A stretch of DNA of 64,000 nt from Rhytidiadelphus loreus (GCA_947034895.1 OX344764.1:60121348-60185347); one strand, 5' to 3'. Counted from the first letter of the stretch, positions 1 to 14,766 are shown. The notes: generated by a model not told the origin, from the letters alone. Made by a program: numbers and translations.

Positions 1-444
1 ATAGCATAATGAAAGCAGAGGATACTAAAATAATTAGAGAACTCCTACGCTGACCCAACTGCAGCTCACCTAGAAGTACACCTGACTGACCTACATTTAG
101 AAAATTTGGTGTAAGATATCAAGGCAGGGTTAAATGCCTCTGGTCACTGATATTTGAATGGAAAATGCGTCGTCTACTTTCGGACCTCTACTTTCCCTTT
201 CAATAGTGCACTACAACCTCCCATTTTGAAATTGCAGAAGAATTTACACATGAAGATCAAAATTGTCTCAACAGGTTTGTCTCTTCTACCCAAAGTCCTC
301 TTCACAGCTCTATACATACAAAATCAATTCTACATATTGGTTAAATGCTGGAGGAGACAAATCCTGAGGACTCATCACAAGCATCGAAACAAGACAGGAA
401 AAGCTCCACAGTAGTGCATGACAGGCAGAAAGGAGGTCTCATAC

Positions 445-3400
445 CTAGGATCACGCCAACTAAGAAGCGAATGGAGGCGTTCACCTAAGCTAGCCATATC
501 ACCAAGTGCGTTCTGAAGACGACCCGCAACTCCTCTCAGTCTCTCGTATCTGTGCTTCAAGATCTGCACACATCAATCAAAAAATGATTAGGAAAAACAT
601 TGCACTGAGAAAACAAGCAAAAAGGATGAACCAGCAAATCACAGGAAGGATGAGCCAGATTATCCAACCATTATCTAAAGCAGCTTGGGCGAGGGCGAAT
701 CTACTTGTGAGAATCGAAGAAACTGGATTTGCCCAGGCCAAATGTAACGAAAAAGAAGCGAAATAATTTCGTCCTCTCCTCTCCCCAAACATGCCCAGAG
801 CTGAAGGGAGCTAAAACATTCGCTTTTCAAGCCAGGGCGAAACTTCAGAATCCTCCGGGTGAGGTCAAACATGGTACAAGCGATTCAAGCTTGCGTCCTC
901 TGAAGAACAAAATTACAATTGCTGGTTGAAATTTCCGACCTCTGGTGCTCTATTGGCCGGGACGACATTGAATTCCTCCTCCAGCTCATCCAAGTCGCCA
1001 ATGTACTCCCCTTGAGAGAGTTTGGCGTCCATAAAGGGAGGGGTGCGAGATCGAAAGCGGTAGTTCCAAGCCCCAATCAGAAACATATAAAGAAACACCG
1101 TCGGCAACAAAAGCTCCGGGTACCAAACAAGGATCAAGAAAAGGATGTGCACCAGCACCGTAGTGACCGGACTCTTCCAACTACAGATGTCGGAGAACCA
1201 GTTCATCACAGCCAGGACACCACTCAGCACACCCTGCACAACAGCAACAAACATGCACAATCAGTTAATTCGATAAACCTGCATTCGAGAAGAAACGCGC
1301 TTGAAACGGGCCACCCCCCCTTAAAGAGCACTCCCATCAGTGACACTATTCCCACTAACAATGCGGCTATTCAAATCACTCTTTCTCTCAAAAATGGCAC
1401 TTTCCACTTAATAGTCCCATTATTATTCTCAACCGCAACACCTTTTCACTAAACTAAAGCTCATATTGTTACATAAAAAGCATTGTGAAAGTACAACTTG
1501 ACATCACTATTCAAATATCTATGTTATGTACCAGTAGTTGCATTACAGAACATAAATTGTGAATATTTCTTAAAAAGTACAACTTAGCACCACAATTCAG
1601 ATGTACTTATCCTACTCGGACCCAAATCTCTCACATTCTCTCACACATTCTCTCAAATACATACATCTTCCCTGTTGCGGAATACCAGATATGAAAAAAA
1701 GCATGAATTGCTTGTATTGAAAGTACCCAAACCTCATAAATTAAAACCCTTCTGTAAATTACCATTCCAAATTATCTAGCGCACATTCATGGTCCCATCA
1801 TGACACGCTGAAAAACTTGGGACCCAGGCGGAAGATCAGAGTGCAGAGACGTTCATTCAGTTAGAGTGTCCGGCGTACCATGATTCGGAAATAGTTGGCT
1901 TTGCTCCGTCGCATGCTCCATCGCTCCGACTCCGTGTCCAGCATGAACTGCACGATCTCCTGCCGCAAGGGCGGCTCCGCCTTCATCAGACGCAACGCCA
2001 CGATGTTCATGGCGGCCACGCGAAGCGGCTCCGTCTGCCGCGGGTCGATAGGGTAGAAGAAGTGCATGCGCGGCAGCTGCGGTTGCACATACGCGTGTAT
2101 CAGGTTTGCCGTGGACGCGCAAGACAGCCGTACAGCCAGCTCGATCTCGCCCATCTTCTTCACGCCCTGCGGAGTCACCACAAGCAGCGGGTACGAGTTC
2201 GTGTACACGCGGTCGCTCTCCAGCGTCGACAGACGGATGCGCACCTTGCCCACAGGCAAGTCTTTCGCCTGGATGGGTGCCATGGGCTGCGTGTGACTGC
2301 GGCAACAAACAGCAGCAGAAGCAGCAGCAGCGTCAGAACCAGCAAAATATCAGAACTCGAAAAGACCTACTGCATGTCACAATAATCTGGGCAATCCAAA
2401 AATTGAATCGAAAACGTTACCTATCAACCGTCTCTAATAGCACTTTCCTAGCTAGAACGACATTGGAATATGGAAGCCACACAACTAGAGGGTTAAACCA
2501 CTTAATAGCTGCAAAATAGTTTCTACATATATTCTATGGAATTTAAAGAATTACTCCGTAGTATATTAGAAGTTCGGTAGGTAAGAGAATTACACTTGAA
2601 GAAATTCTTTCTACAGATAGGTGGAGAGTTTCACATAAAATCTTGTATATTTACTTCAACATTTGAAGGACCGAGAAGTCATATTTGGCCTCATCTTTAC
2701 ATTAAAGCAGTTTTGAAGAGTTCATGTACAGATTTCTATTTGTTCCAATAATCATAGTTCTAACCAGCACATTGCAATGTTCGATACAGTCAGGCGATAT
2801 CAAAATTTCGCTAACTAGATTCCACTACGTGATCAATCAAACTGATCATTGGAAAACTATGAACCCTTGGTCCAAAAAGGGGTTCATACAGTCCAACACA
2901 AGGATCCATTGCAAGGGGTTAACATAGTCCGACAGAAAAATTAGACCAGCATCAATTGCAAGAGATTACTAAATCCCAATAAAGAACTAACTAGCATCAA
3001 TTGCAAACCTAGGACAATTAAAGGTTAATAAAATTCAAATGAGGTAAGGTCAATTGCATTGGGTGAATGCAGTCTAACAGAAAACAGACGATGTTCAACT
3101 GCAAGCAAGTAATCTCAGCAGCAGGAAAGGAAATTAAGAGGCCGAGCTTACCGATTGTCAAAAACACTGATGGTGACGACCGTGCACGGATCGTAAACCT
3201 CCCACGTGTACTGCTCGTTCCAGCGAGGGTTGAAGCTTTCGAAGATGGTGCGGGTGCGCACCCACTTGGGACCATACTTGGCCACGCAGTAAGCGTCCGT
3301 GCTGCCGCGGTTGTCCTTCGTGGTCTTCATGGGAAGCAGGTTGTTGGCGCCGTGAATGCCCAGCTCCAGCACCCCCAGCGAAGGCCGCCACAGCTGCCGG

Positions 3401-6400
3401 GCAGTGGGTCGGGTGTCGCTGATGTAATTCGGGGACTCGTCCATGACGTGGTACCCACCATCGAAGCAGAGCCTCAGGTGGATTCGTCCCAGAAATGGGC
3501 CACCCTTTCCTGGCTCCCTCTCCAAAATGTACCACCTGGAGTATTGCCATTACTATTAAGGTCTCAATCAGAATGCCCCTGTACAACACTAAGAAGCTCT
3601 TACAGATGCAATATTTAATAATTGTGTTTCAGAATTTCATGTAATTAAAAAGATCAGACAAACAAATCCATACATTTCATTTTCTATTTCATAAAAAACT
3701 AGGTGATTTTATGCACTGAAAATCGTGTAACTTGCAACAAAACGTTCGCCTCTCCACAAGAGATCGGTTTCACGTGAGTTGAAGCCAAAAATAACGACAA
3801 TGACCTAGAGGGCACTGGACGGCCGTCAATCCGACGCTCTATTGTGCTGAGCGGTATTCTTGCCAGGCCCAGAAATTCTCCCTGCAAAAGATTCATCCAA
3901 GTCAGGTCATGTACGTATGTAAAACTAATTGCGACACTTTTAAGGGTTGAGCAATGTTGCTATTACTAGAATGGGTAGATTATTTAATGATCCTGTCCAG
4001 AAATCAAAGGGATTCAAATGTACCTGAGAATGTATTGATTGGATACCATAAGCAAAATTTATAACCTAACGTATCTTCAAATCATTATTAGTCTACGATC
4101 ACAAACTAGTCTACTACAACTTAAGATAAAGTACTTACATTATTGTGAAGCTCCTGCCGAATTGTTGTTAAATTGATGTAGATTTGCGTTACTCACTAAC
4201 ATTAACATGAAGACTGTATGAATCTAATGTCTTTCATTTAGGACTTGTAGATCCGACAAGGGTATTTTGTGGAGAGAGTAGGGAAAGATGCTTGGATAGA
4301 CACTCACCCTCGCGCCTAAAGTGTCTTCAACGATTAAATTCAACCATTCTTCAAACGGCTCAGCAGCAACAAACATCAAGTCTTCGTTCCAGAAAGGACT
4401 GGTACTCCTCACTGACGACGGCCTCGTTCGTAGCATTTGGTATGGACCAACCTGGGCTGTGACAAACTGTGATACAGTCACAATTTCAGGGATACGGTCA
4501 GCTGAACCCCCGAGGCCCAAATCTCGTCTCATGTTTACTATACCGGTTTGTGGTAGCTCATACGGGGACTATTCTTTGTTCAATTTTAATTTAATTTATA
4601 TTGTAATGAACACATACAAAACTCTTCACAAGGTCTTTTGGTTGGCAAGTACTTTTCATAGGAAACTGAGAGGTTCAGAGGCATACCGGCTCAGGGGGAC
4701 GTCCTTTATCGACTCCAACTAGATCTTGAGCTTCGATGACATTCACCCGTAAGTACCACAGCTTCGGTGAAAGATACACCTTGGACCGAAAAATAGCATG
4801 CCCACCAGTGTCCGATTGCCACGCCTCCGCGAAGGCTTCATCGGCTTGGGTTCCCCACCAGATGGCAACCATAATCTCTCCTGAAAACGATTCATCATTC
4901 ATGTACCAAGTCAATAGATTTGTGGCAAGGTGAATTTCCTAATGTGAACGGGCAGTGACCCAAGCGTGGATGCATCAGGTCCTAAGCCTTGCATTAAATA
5001 ATCATCACTCTGTTTAGTAACCCCTAATGGACCAATTCGTACCTCAGTAATTATTAGCACTTTTGAGTAGGTAAAACTAAGGCTTTAATTCTTCAATTTT
5101 ATTTAAGTTCTAGACGAACACGTAAAATGTTCTGCCCGAATTCTGGTGATATACAATTTGGATCAATCTGAATTCTATAATTCGCAATATGAACAATCAA
5201 ATTTGTCATTAATAAGCCAGTAAATGACGACGCCAAAAAATTTTAAGTACCTCGGACTCGTCCTGGTCCGGCCTTGGCCTCCAGCCGGTACCACTGGGGT
5301 GCAAGAGGACTTTCGGGAGGCTTTCGAACCGGTACTTCACTCAGATCAATCATGAATCCACCCAGGAAATCATCCTTGGAGAGCTTGTCCTGTTCAAGCA
5401 GAAACACTAGAAGTCAGGATGGTACAGTGGTCCCAAGTGTGATGTTCATAAACAGCACAAGTTGCAGAAAACAGTGCTTAGAGAGCTAAAAATCAAATCA
5501 AACTTGTGAAACTAATTTATGTTTCTAGCTATGACATTTCTATAGCACAAGTTCTGCGAAGGTAAGCCACAGCTGCGAACACTTGGATTGTCACATTGTA
5601 AGAGACATGAAGCTGCAACTCAAGAGCTAGTATGAAACCGACGCGAGCTTACCGCATCCCAAACAGTCAATTCCAAAGTTCTGCCCTGAATCTTGTCTTT
5701 CCCCACAGCAAACACTTGGTTCCACTCCGGACTGAGATTGTGCTTCACTATCTTCGTCTCAGTTCGCACCGCTCCAACGGCCAAGCGGACGTACTGATAC
5801 ACACAGAAAAAAGTTACTCACAAGTCCCACAAATACTAACTGCAGGTCATTAAAAACACAGGAGCTAATACGAAAAGCAAAGATTCCAGTAAACTTAGAC
5901 AGTTTGAAGAATTTCCACACAACATCACAGGGAGACTGGGCATCGGGAGGAAAAATCAAGTATGATGCAGTACAAGAAGAGCCCCCCACGTGATTCTTTG
6001 GAAGGCCTCCTCACAATCCCGATCTCATATATATTTAGCTTACATAATTCCAATAACTTCAATGACATGAATATGTCCGTCTCTTAATGATTGACATACT
6101 TAATTGCTATCTTCCCGTTGCAAAGAATGCCGAATTCTAGTGGAGAATTTTTATGAAAACCGAGAATGCCAGACATGATGAGCTATATTATCAAAACCAT
6201 ACGAAAGTCTGCACCAATTGGAGAGCTACAATAGAAGTTTGAGATCCAACACTTACAGGATCGCTTAACCCGTTGGCATCCTTTCCCATAAGACCTCGAG
6301 CTCGGACCACACGGATGAACAGATAAGACATCTGCTCAACCAGATCGAAGTGCTGGCGGTAGTCAACAGCCTTCCCTAAATCCGGGTTAGTTTCCTTCAC

Positions 6401-9400
6401 GGTGAAGTCGGCCTCGGGGACAGTAATGAGAGAGGGCCGGGGAGGGCCTGGCTGCATGTCGGCCTTGGCTTCTCTCCTGACCACTTTCGGTGTAGGGCCT
6501 CCCCCACTGTCTCCGGATTTCTCCTCCCCACCACCTTCACCACCTAAATGAATTTCCACATATTGACGACTGCTCGTTAAAACGACGAAGATTTGTGCAG
6601 CAGTGCAAAAACTGAATCGAGATATGTCCTAGATTATGAAGGAAAATTCACTTGTGCATCACATTTCTGGCAGTAGGAGAATTGGCAATGTCATGAATCT
6701 TGTGTTACCTCCTTTTGGCTTCTCATCATCACCTTCTCCCTTGGACTTGACCTTTCCTTCCCTAGCAGCATCTCCACCACCACCGTCCTTATTATTTTGT
6801 TTCTTACCCCCACCACCTCCTCCGCCTTCCTTTTTCTCCTCTTGAGTCCCATCAGCCTTTCCTTCCTTCCCCTTCTTCTCGTCTTTCGCCTTAGCAGGCG
6901 CATCGACCGCCCACCAGACTTTGAGCCTGTTTGTGCAGTGGGGATTCAGAACTAGTAATTTTATTTTTAAGATACTCAAATGCTTGAACATGCACTAGTA
7001 GACAAGAAACCCCTTAGGTGTTAAGGAAAACCAGGCAGCCGTAAAATTGGCAGGCTTTCCGTTAGAAACGGCCTTGAACAACGTTACTATTAAAGTTATC
7101 TACCAGTTTGCAGATGAATTGTGAGGAATCTACTCGTCAAGGCAAGCTAGGACACAAAATACATTCCATTTGCTTCAAGTCTAACAATTCTTCAGATTCA
7201 CGAACTAAACTCTGATCTCCAAATCTACGGCATAGCCACTCGTAATATTTCGTCTCATTAAACTTCAAATTTGCAGACAGTTAGAGAAAAAATCTTGACT
7301 CCTAGTCAACAATATACACAACCGAGACAATGAAGAGTGAACTTGAGCGACAGCAAGAAAAACTGACCCTAAGTCCCCTTTGATGTGGGAGAAAAGCCCA
7401 CGTTTCTGCAACGGATACCACTTCACAGCCTCCACTTTGGGGGGCACGGTGTTCACAGGAACGACCACTCGTCCCAGAAAACTACTCCGCCTCCCAGTCC
7501 CACTATTTCGGTCATTCTGGACGTTAATTTCCAGGTCTCCAGGCATGGAGGGGTCCAAAATCTCAAATTCGAACTGCACAAGGACAACCTCAGTAGCTTA
7601 ATCGACATGCCCACATCTGCTTGTGTCAATACTCTGCTATACTTCGTCATTGAACTATCAATCCCATCAATAGCAAAAAGACATCAAGCGGAGACCCGAC
7701 CTAGGGTGACCCAAATGTAAACAGCAGGAAGATAAGGTGCTTCCCCAATGCCAGTCGAAGAGAGTACGATAAGGACCTAGATATAATTTTATTATGCTGG
7801 ATGTCTGCTGTTGGAAGCGGACGCGGAACTGCAGCATTAGTTTTGAAGAGACGGTATGCACAATCCCTTTTAGTTAAGGCTCACGCATATGAGATCATCG
7901 CAAGACGTACGACTGTTGGTTATACAGAACATGTGTTCTTAAGTTAGGCTAGAGAATGGCAGGTGGTTTCAGTTCATGAACTTCGAATTTCTGTTTCCCG
8001 TCCAATTGGAGTGGACTTGCAACGTGAGCCTCCACCGTCGAGATGATGCTGAGCTCAGTGGCGGCGTTAAAAGCATTAAACAATTTTGGAGTCAGGTGCA
8101 TCTCATGGGGTTTTAAATGGCCTACACGAGGCGTCGTGAATGAGCAATCAGTAAGTTCCTGGTGCTAAGTCATGCGTCTCCATAACCATGACTGTGATTT
8201 TGAAAGATAGGATATGTTCTGTAACATAGATCTGCCACTGAGAATTTCTCAAGGCTTTGAGTACCTAGTCTGTAACCTACTACACACCTAAGAGCAGCAA
8301 GCCTGGTACAGTGTGGTGTAATGATTACGGGAATCACCGCTTGCAGCCACCCTCTACATGTTACGAACTGCTAATGCACCCAGCTTGCTAAATCTAGAGA
8401 ATGATTGACGGAAACAAAGGGTACCCTTAAAGGGCATTTGTACAGGTATCTTCCGTTACTGAAGCTATAATGTACCACACCTGGAGACTTCCTAATCTAG
8501 CACCTGAGTGACCCAACCAACGTAAGTACGATCAAATAGAGATGAAATGGAAGTGATCCACTTTCAGGATGGAATTGTATTTCATGGCAATTTCTGCTCT
8601 TGATACGGTGGCTCGAAAGCCAAGAGATACTGTTTTCCGAAACTGGAACTAACAAACCCAATTAACTTATGGGTTTACAGAAAGCAAGTCTTCAGCTAGG
8701 AAAGTCACGGCAACGCTTGTACTAAGACGTACGACCCGAAAGTGTGCAAAAACTATCTCATAAAATAAATTTGGGACTAGTGCTGCTGAGGGGACACCGA
8801 CCCCTGAAATGTACCCCGCTGCAACAGTCTCTCCATAGAGCATGTACTAGGTGTCCCCTAACTAGCAAGCTATCCCAGAATTCCGGTCCTACTGATTGAG
8901 CTTAGAGTCCAATTTCCTCCCTAGTAGCTAATAACCTTAGTGTTAGTTTGAGCAATTGTTTAGGAGTAAATCCTTATGCTAGAGTAGGTGTAACAGCTAC
9001 GTGGTAAACATGGACGTTGACTCATAAGTTGAAATTGGGACGTCACTGCAAGAGGGATATGGCGCAATAATTGATGGCAACATAACACCGCGTGGGTAGG
9101 GAGTTCACAGTACCTTCTCATTCCATGTGGGGTCCAAGGCCTTGTTCTTCACCTTCGTTCGCTTCCGCTGACCATCGTAGTCCAACTGTGAGGCAAAAAC
9201 ATTAGAATCCACGTTTGTAAAGCGGCAACAGAAACAAACCGTTGGGTCTCCCAAGTCGGCAGAAATCCATACATTGGTGGCAGAAACGAACATTCTAATC
9301 TCTACACCCTGAACCAATTCCCTAAGTCGGCATTGCACGAGCCACACGAGTCCAAAGCGACTAGCAAGCAAAGCAGCGAAACAGCAAAACCAAAAGAGAG

Positions 9401-9506
9401 GGATCCCACACACCACACAGTAAGCATTCGATGAACCTTGGCCGTCCTTGGGCATAAGATCCCTAGCCGAGGTCACCTCCACCAGAAGCTTCCGACCAAT
9501 CGCCAT
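445..9506 (-). CDS. MCTP (QUIRKY-type) C2-domain/transmembrane protein, copy A, 3' end cut by window edge
   Basis: Plant MCTPs are ER-anchored proteins, many at plasmodesmata, whose C2 domains contact acidic lipids, often with Ca2+. Exons spliced by hand (minus strand): 9506-9414, 9185-9114, 7573-7368, 6926-6709, 6543-6257, 5793-5653, 5389-5251, 4880-4687, 4466-4308, 3881-3805, 3535-3152, 2296-1879, 1233-940, 563-445. All junctions are GT-AG and all phases agree, giving 933 codons plus two bases. Order: C2A (residues about 5-110, DLMPKDGQG loop), low-complexity Gly/Lys linker (about 125-235), C2B (245-400), C2C (415-560), C2D (575-720), then the PRT_C region with its first hydrophobic segment near 823-855. 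The last exon (second membrane segment) must lie left of position 1, since in copy B it is about 680 bp further on. Four C2 domains fit the QUIRKY type rather than three-C2 FTIPs. No disabling mutation seen. ATG 9506 starts the first C2 strand directly. Confidence 0.93.
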
Positions 9507-10260
9507 AGCTAAGCCCCTGCACTACCACCACCGAGCTACCAACACGCACCAGAACTCAACCAACACATGCTCTGCTCCCCTCTCCCCCCAGATCTCTACT
9601 GCTTTCCATCAATTACACTCCAAGTCTCCCCCCTCCCATAGCCACTGCAGCACCGGCAGCCCTAACCCAAGTGACTCGACTGAAGCTGCACCGAAGCTCA
9701 GACAGGAGCACTGACAGAAACGCGGCTTTGCAACAAGAAAACACTAGAAACGACGAGCCTGACAAAACGATGAGCAATGCAAGCTCTCGTTTTCCGACCA
9801 CGATTTCTCACTCCAAGGCCATGCAGTGGGTGATTGATCGATCGTGTTGGTGCGATGGTGCAAGTGCGATTCAAATTCTGGGATCTGGAAGTATGGTTTC
9901 CGTTATTAATGCGATGGGATCACGGTCCTGTTGGTGCCAGAAAAAGGCCCAAGGAATTCTGGGGGCGTGCAGTCGATCTGGCTCGATCTGGCTCGATCTG
10001 GCTCGCTCCGGCTGCTTTTGTCTCTAAGTTATGTTGGGTATGTAACTGAACTGTGTATGTATTTGGACGGTAGGATTTGTACGGATACTCAACGGCTTTG
10101 TATTGGGCAGCATTCAATATTCACCATCTGGCCTCTGTTCCAGTGACTTTGGGTACAGTTAATGCATTAACTGTCAGTCCGTGGACTCGGCAGAGGGGTT
10201 CAGTTGGGTGCATGCCATGTGTTGAATTTCTGTGCCCTGGAATAAGTAGTGGGCAATAAA
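9507..10260 (-). promoter_or_regulatory. 5' flank of MCTP copy A (presumed promoter/5' UTR)
   Basis: DNA immediately upstream of the copy A start codon, conserved in copy B (26405-27010), so both paralogues kept their proximal control region. It is pyrimidine-rich and CT-rich next to the ATG on the plus strand. I could not identify a clear TATA box. A four-unit 10-bp repeat specific to copy A lies inside it (9974-10013). Confidence 0.5.
9974..10013. repeat. 10-bp tandem repeat (CGATCTGGCT x3 plus one variant)
   Basis: Three exact copies of CGATCTGGCT followed by a variant, CGCTCCGGCT. It lies about 470 bp upstream of the copy A ATG and is absent from the matching part of copy B, so it expanded in A or collapsed in B after the duplication. 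Confidence 0.85.
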
Positions 10261-10407
10261 TTTTCTGGGAAGACCGGACTCTTCGGTCTTCAACTCTTCA
10301 GTTGGGGGGGCTGAAATTGCTGATTGCTGATTGCTGAAATTGATTGGGTCACTTGGGTGGGCGGTGGTCCCCTTGGTGAATTGAAATGTGAATAGTGGTT
10401 TCATCAA

Positions 10408-13400
10408 GCTACTGTACAGTGAGTGGGGTATAGTTTGTTCAGTCAGTTTTCACTACAGAGTGCAGCTCTAGTGTGCTAAAAAAAATGAAACAGCTAATTG
10501 CAATGAAGTGCACTTCAACTTCATAACAAGAGAAAAATGAATAATTTAATATCATACAACAATTTGTATTCCTTTTACACACTATCTATCATTTCATAGA
10601 GAGTTTTTGGAAGATAGTCAAAGATTTTTTGCATTTGGATGAAGAACAAGCAAGAAATCATACAAGCAATGCAAGTGGCATGCAAATAACTATCTCTAAA
10701 GTAATTGTGAAGGTTCATTTCTTATATGTATCATTGAATACAAGTTGTAATTTTCACAAATGTTAGCAACACTAGATAGTACATACTCGAGTACATAGTG
10801 CATAGAAAACATCAAAATCTTTGTATGATTTTCAATTACATATGTGTGTTTGTAATGATAAAGTAGACTTTAGTGTAATTCCAATGCAATTCAAAATTCA
10901 AAATTCCATTCATTTCTGTGCACACAGGCTTCCTTAAGTTCTCCTAATCTCAATAGGATCCAAAAATTTGTAAATGAATTTGTATCCCACTATACAAGAC
11001 ATACTTAAAATAGGTGAATTGGTGCAATTACAAAAATGTCATAAATAAAGCGACCCACTTTAATCCCGTAGGAAAGTTGAAGACTTATAGTTTTTGATGA
11101 ATGACTTTTAAGGAAACCTTAGAAATAAGGCACCTATTCATCCTAAAATCTAATCATTTTTGGCTAATTACCTTGTAGATAGGGTTGCATTCTTCTAAAA
11201 GCTAAAAAAACTTAAGAATATAGTATAGACATCCTAGTTTTTTTTATTAAATATAGTGATTCTCTAGTTTTGAATGCAACTCAATAAGCCCCTCCCAATA
11301 AGACTAAGGACCAACATTGAGTTTTTTAAGAATTAAGGGAAGTTAAACTGATTTTCTTATTTAGGGGGAGTTTTTGCATGAGATATTCAAATTACTCTTA
11401 ATCACTGTACTTTGTATACAAAGTTTTGTTTCTTGTCATTCCTATAATTATATAAAAATTACAATTGATGTTTTGTTTCCATCTCAAAGTGGGCATACGA
11501 AATAATTTACTTCTTTAAAGTTATGCACATGTTAAGTGTTTCCATTATATTGCCTTGCACCACCTTCCACTTAATAAATATTTATGAACAAATATGATTC
11601 TTTTTTGTTAAATGCTTTACATATATTCTCAATCCATTATCCAATGTTTTCCATAAAGTGTACAAGTTGTAGGAAACTTGTAGTTTTTACTAATTTTTGG
11701 AATGATAAAACTTCACATTTAAAAAGGCCTAGAAAAGATTTTTCTTTGAAGTGTGTCCACTCTAATCTTGCAATATGTGGGGACTTTCACTCTAAAATTC
11801 TAGAGGACATATTTCAATGAGACAATTAATAGATCTTATATTTAAATTCTTAAGAAAATAAGAAAAATGAAAAGAGTTCTACCTTAATTTGGAATTCTTT
11901 GAAGCAATCATGGTCCTTAAAACACAACAAAGTAATAGGGGATAATGATCCAACTATTAAGCCTTAAAGTCCCAAGGCCTTGTTTCCATCAAAATTGCCA
12001 TTTCTTGTGTAAAGTGACCTAGCAAGTGACAAAAAAATAAATTTAATGCATATTTTGCATACCGAAAATTCTAAACTTAAGATTTTGCAATAGACTAGTA
12101 TGAAATGTGTAGAAGAAAATATAAAACCTTTGACTTCATAAATTGCAAGACAACAGTGCTAGTTAGTGAGCCTAGAAATGTGAGCCTATGAGCCTTGAGC
12201 CTAGGCACATAGGTACTCTACAACTATTGGATGTGTCTATAACATACATACTTATAATATAAACATCCTATAACTATGGAAGGTGCTAATAACATAGGAG
12301 TTTATGCTCCTATGCTCATGGGTTCAAAATCTTTCAATTGTCCTCAACAAAGACACTTGGTACTTTAGGGGTTAACTAAGCCTTATGAGTGTAGACAAAA
12401 CATGTAGAATATGAACATAATGCATTTATTCATACAAATTAGTGTCCATTCATCTAAATTTGTAATAATTCATTCAAATATACTTACACCATTCTAAGAT
12501 TCAAGAACAATTTAGCATTTTCATCTAGTGATTTAATTTCTTCCTTAAAAATTGTATTAGCTTTGTTTGATAAATTGGTCTAGAAAAACAATAATATAGT
12601 CAAACCTCTGTACATGTTATACATAGGGAGCAAGAAGATTTCAAACACATACAACATCATAACATGTTACAAATAATATATATTTAACTTATAAACTTGT
12701 GGGCTATTAACCCCTAAATGCCCAAGGCCTTTTTTCAACTTATAGAGATCACATAGGAAAAGAAAACACAACAATATCACTTATGTATTGAAAGATTATA
12801 ATGTTTGATTATGAGGATGTTAAAATTGTGAAAGTGATTTAGAGTCTTTCAATCCTCTTTTCACATGTCAAATCTAAAAAGTTGGTTACCAAAATAATAT
12901 GAGGATAAAAGGCCTAACATGCATAACAATCAATTTATGGTTTCTCAAAATTTACTCTATGATTCTTTTAAATGAATTTCTAATGTGATATTTTTGTCCA
13001 AGATCTAGTGTGTTTGAGGATCATTTCCAAAACCCCTCAATACTGCAGAAAGTCAAGATTGCAATGGACACCCTTGCACAAAATCTTGAATAGATAAATC
13101 ATAATCAATCATTTTCAAAATAGGAATTTTGACGCTAAAACCAGACTTCAAAAAGAATTTTTCAAAAACATATACTATTAAGAATAGTAACTTGGTTAGA
13201 TTTTATTTAACTTCAAAGTATTGTTGACATCAAAATTTGGTGCCATGACATTTAGAGGTGAACTATATATTGTAATTTATCAATTTTTGGCTATTCTAAC
13301 ACATAGAAAGGTATATTTAGAGAGGTTGTTATGAAGAATTAGTAATGTTTATCATCTAATATTTATCTTTAAATATTTAGAAGGAGAATGATATTCTATA

Positions 13401-14640
13401 ACATACTTGAGATTTTATTGTTGATTGAGGTAACAAGTATAGTGGTTTGACTATACTTCATATTTGTGCCCCCTGAGATAGTTTCAAAATCTAATTTGAG
13501 ATAAGTTTCTATTTACAAGTCCCCCCTATTGTAATGGACAATTGTCGATTGAACAAATGATTGAAAATCCAAGTAGGTTCTCACAAAGTCAATTTGGGTT
13601 GGATGTTCATGAAATTTTGACACAAGGTGTGAACATATCCCCCCTTAGTGAGAACATAATTTTTTTTTCCAATCGATTGGATACCCAAATTAGAAGTTAT
13701 GTTGCACTAAACTTCTTCAACAGCCTAGGCAATTAGGACAACTTTGGGGCATCTTTTGCTAAAACCCTCATCAACTTTTGAAATTTGGTATGTATGTAAC
13801 TAATAAAATATGGCAAACAATTGTCCCCCCCAAACAAAATTTTAGTTCTCAAATCACATTTCAAGAAGAGTTAAACTTTGTTAGCTATATTGAGTCAGTT
13901 TTGAGAAAAAAACATTTTCTTTTAACTTCAAACCCTATTATCTTACAATTTGTGAAGTTAACGTTCTTGAAAATTTTCCCACATATTCTAAATGTTTGTC
14001 TCTAACTTTTCAATGATCAATTTGTATTTGAAATAAAAAGTTTTCTCATTGCACAAGAAATCATCAAAAAATGACTAGTGGATTGCCAGTTCACTTAACC
14101 TTCTTGCATTGCAAGATGAATTAGAATAAACTAGAATCCATATTTGATTCTGAATTTTTTTGTGAGTGAACCTAACATCATATACTTAAGAGTGGTGAAA
14201 ATCTTCATTTTTGTGTAGAGCAATCATTTTACTCCAGTAGAACTCAAAATTTGTTGACCTTATTTAGCATGAATGAAAAAAAAATTCTTTTTCTCACTTC
14301 AAACATTATAATCTTTCAATCTACATAGTCAAATGGGCTGAAACACATTGCCTTACTTATTTAATACACCTTTTTAAGAATGGCGTTCAAAAAAAAAAAT
14401 TAATTTTTTATTTTGGACAAGGCATCCAAAATTGGCAGTTTTGAACTTTTCCTCTTCCAAAACACCCTCCGTCCTTGTGCGTACGTGTTAAGATACATTC
14501 ACAACTTATTCTCATGTGTTTGTGTTCAGATTATAGTGTTATTCAGTTGGTGGGATGTTGAGATCAGTTTGTGCATAAAATGTTTGTGGAAGAGACTCCT
14601 AGTTGAAATCCTTTGGGTGTGTCTACTGTAAATTATGTAT
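10408..14640. other. AT-rich intergenic spacer without recognisable genes
   Basis: About 4.2 kb of strongly AT-rich DNA with short poly-A/T runs. The reading frames are short and of random, Phe/Leu/Asn/Lys-rich composition, and none resembles a known protein. I see no RNA gene, array or transposon end. It is probably old decayed repeat DNA between the two MCTP units. Confidence 0.7.
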
Positions 14641-14766
14641 TCTTGTCAACTGCATGCCACGCCTACTATCCACTGAAGATCGAGTGCGACGAAACGTACA
14701 CACTCTGAGAGTTCCAAAACTCACGCACATTTGGATCTTTGCAACAGCTCCTGGCCCAGTCCCAGG

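Larger units (their letters stand above)
1..10260. repeat. Tandem segmental duplication, unit A (left end outside window)
   Basis: This interval aligns with 16990-27010. Besides the fourteen shared exons, introns and upstream DNA are recognisably homologous: the intron before the last exon at 100-260 matches 17090-17230, and DNA upstream of the first ATG up to about 10,260 matches 26,405-27,010 (shared GGTGCAAGTGCGATTCAAAT, and the phrase around TCCAGTGACTTTG). The offset between copies is 16.9-17.0 kb. Ends were set by eye and are approximate. Confidence 0.85.

Noticed and set aside
1853..2385. Long frames on both strands across MCTP exon 12 (also 3067-3618, 18794-19420, 20036-20617)
   Set aside because: They overlap the spliced MCTP exons in other frames, end near exon borders, and have Arg/His/Ala-rich composition from GC-rich exon sequence. 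The MCTP frame explains the conservation.
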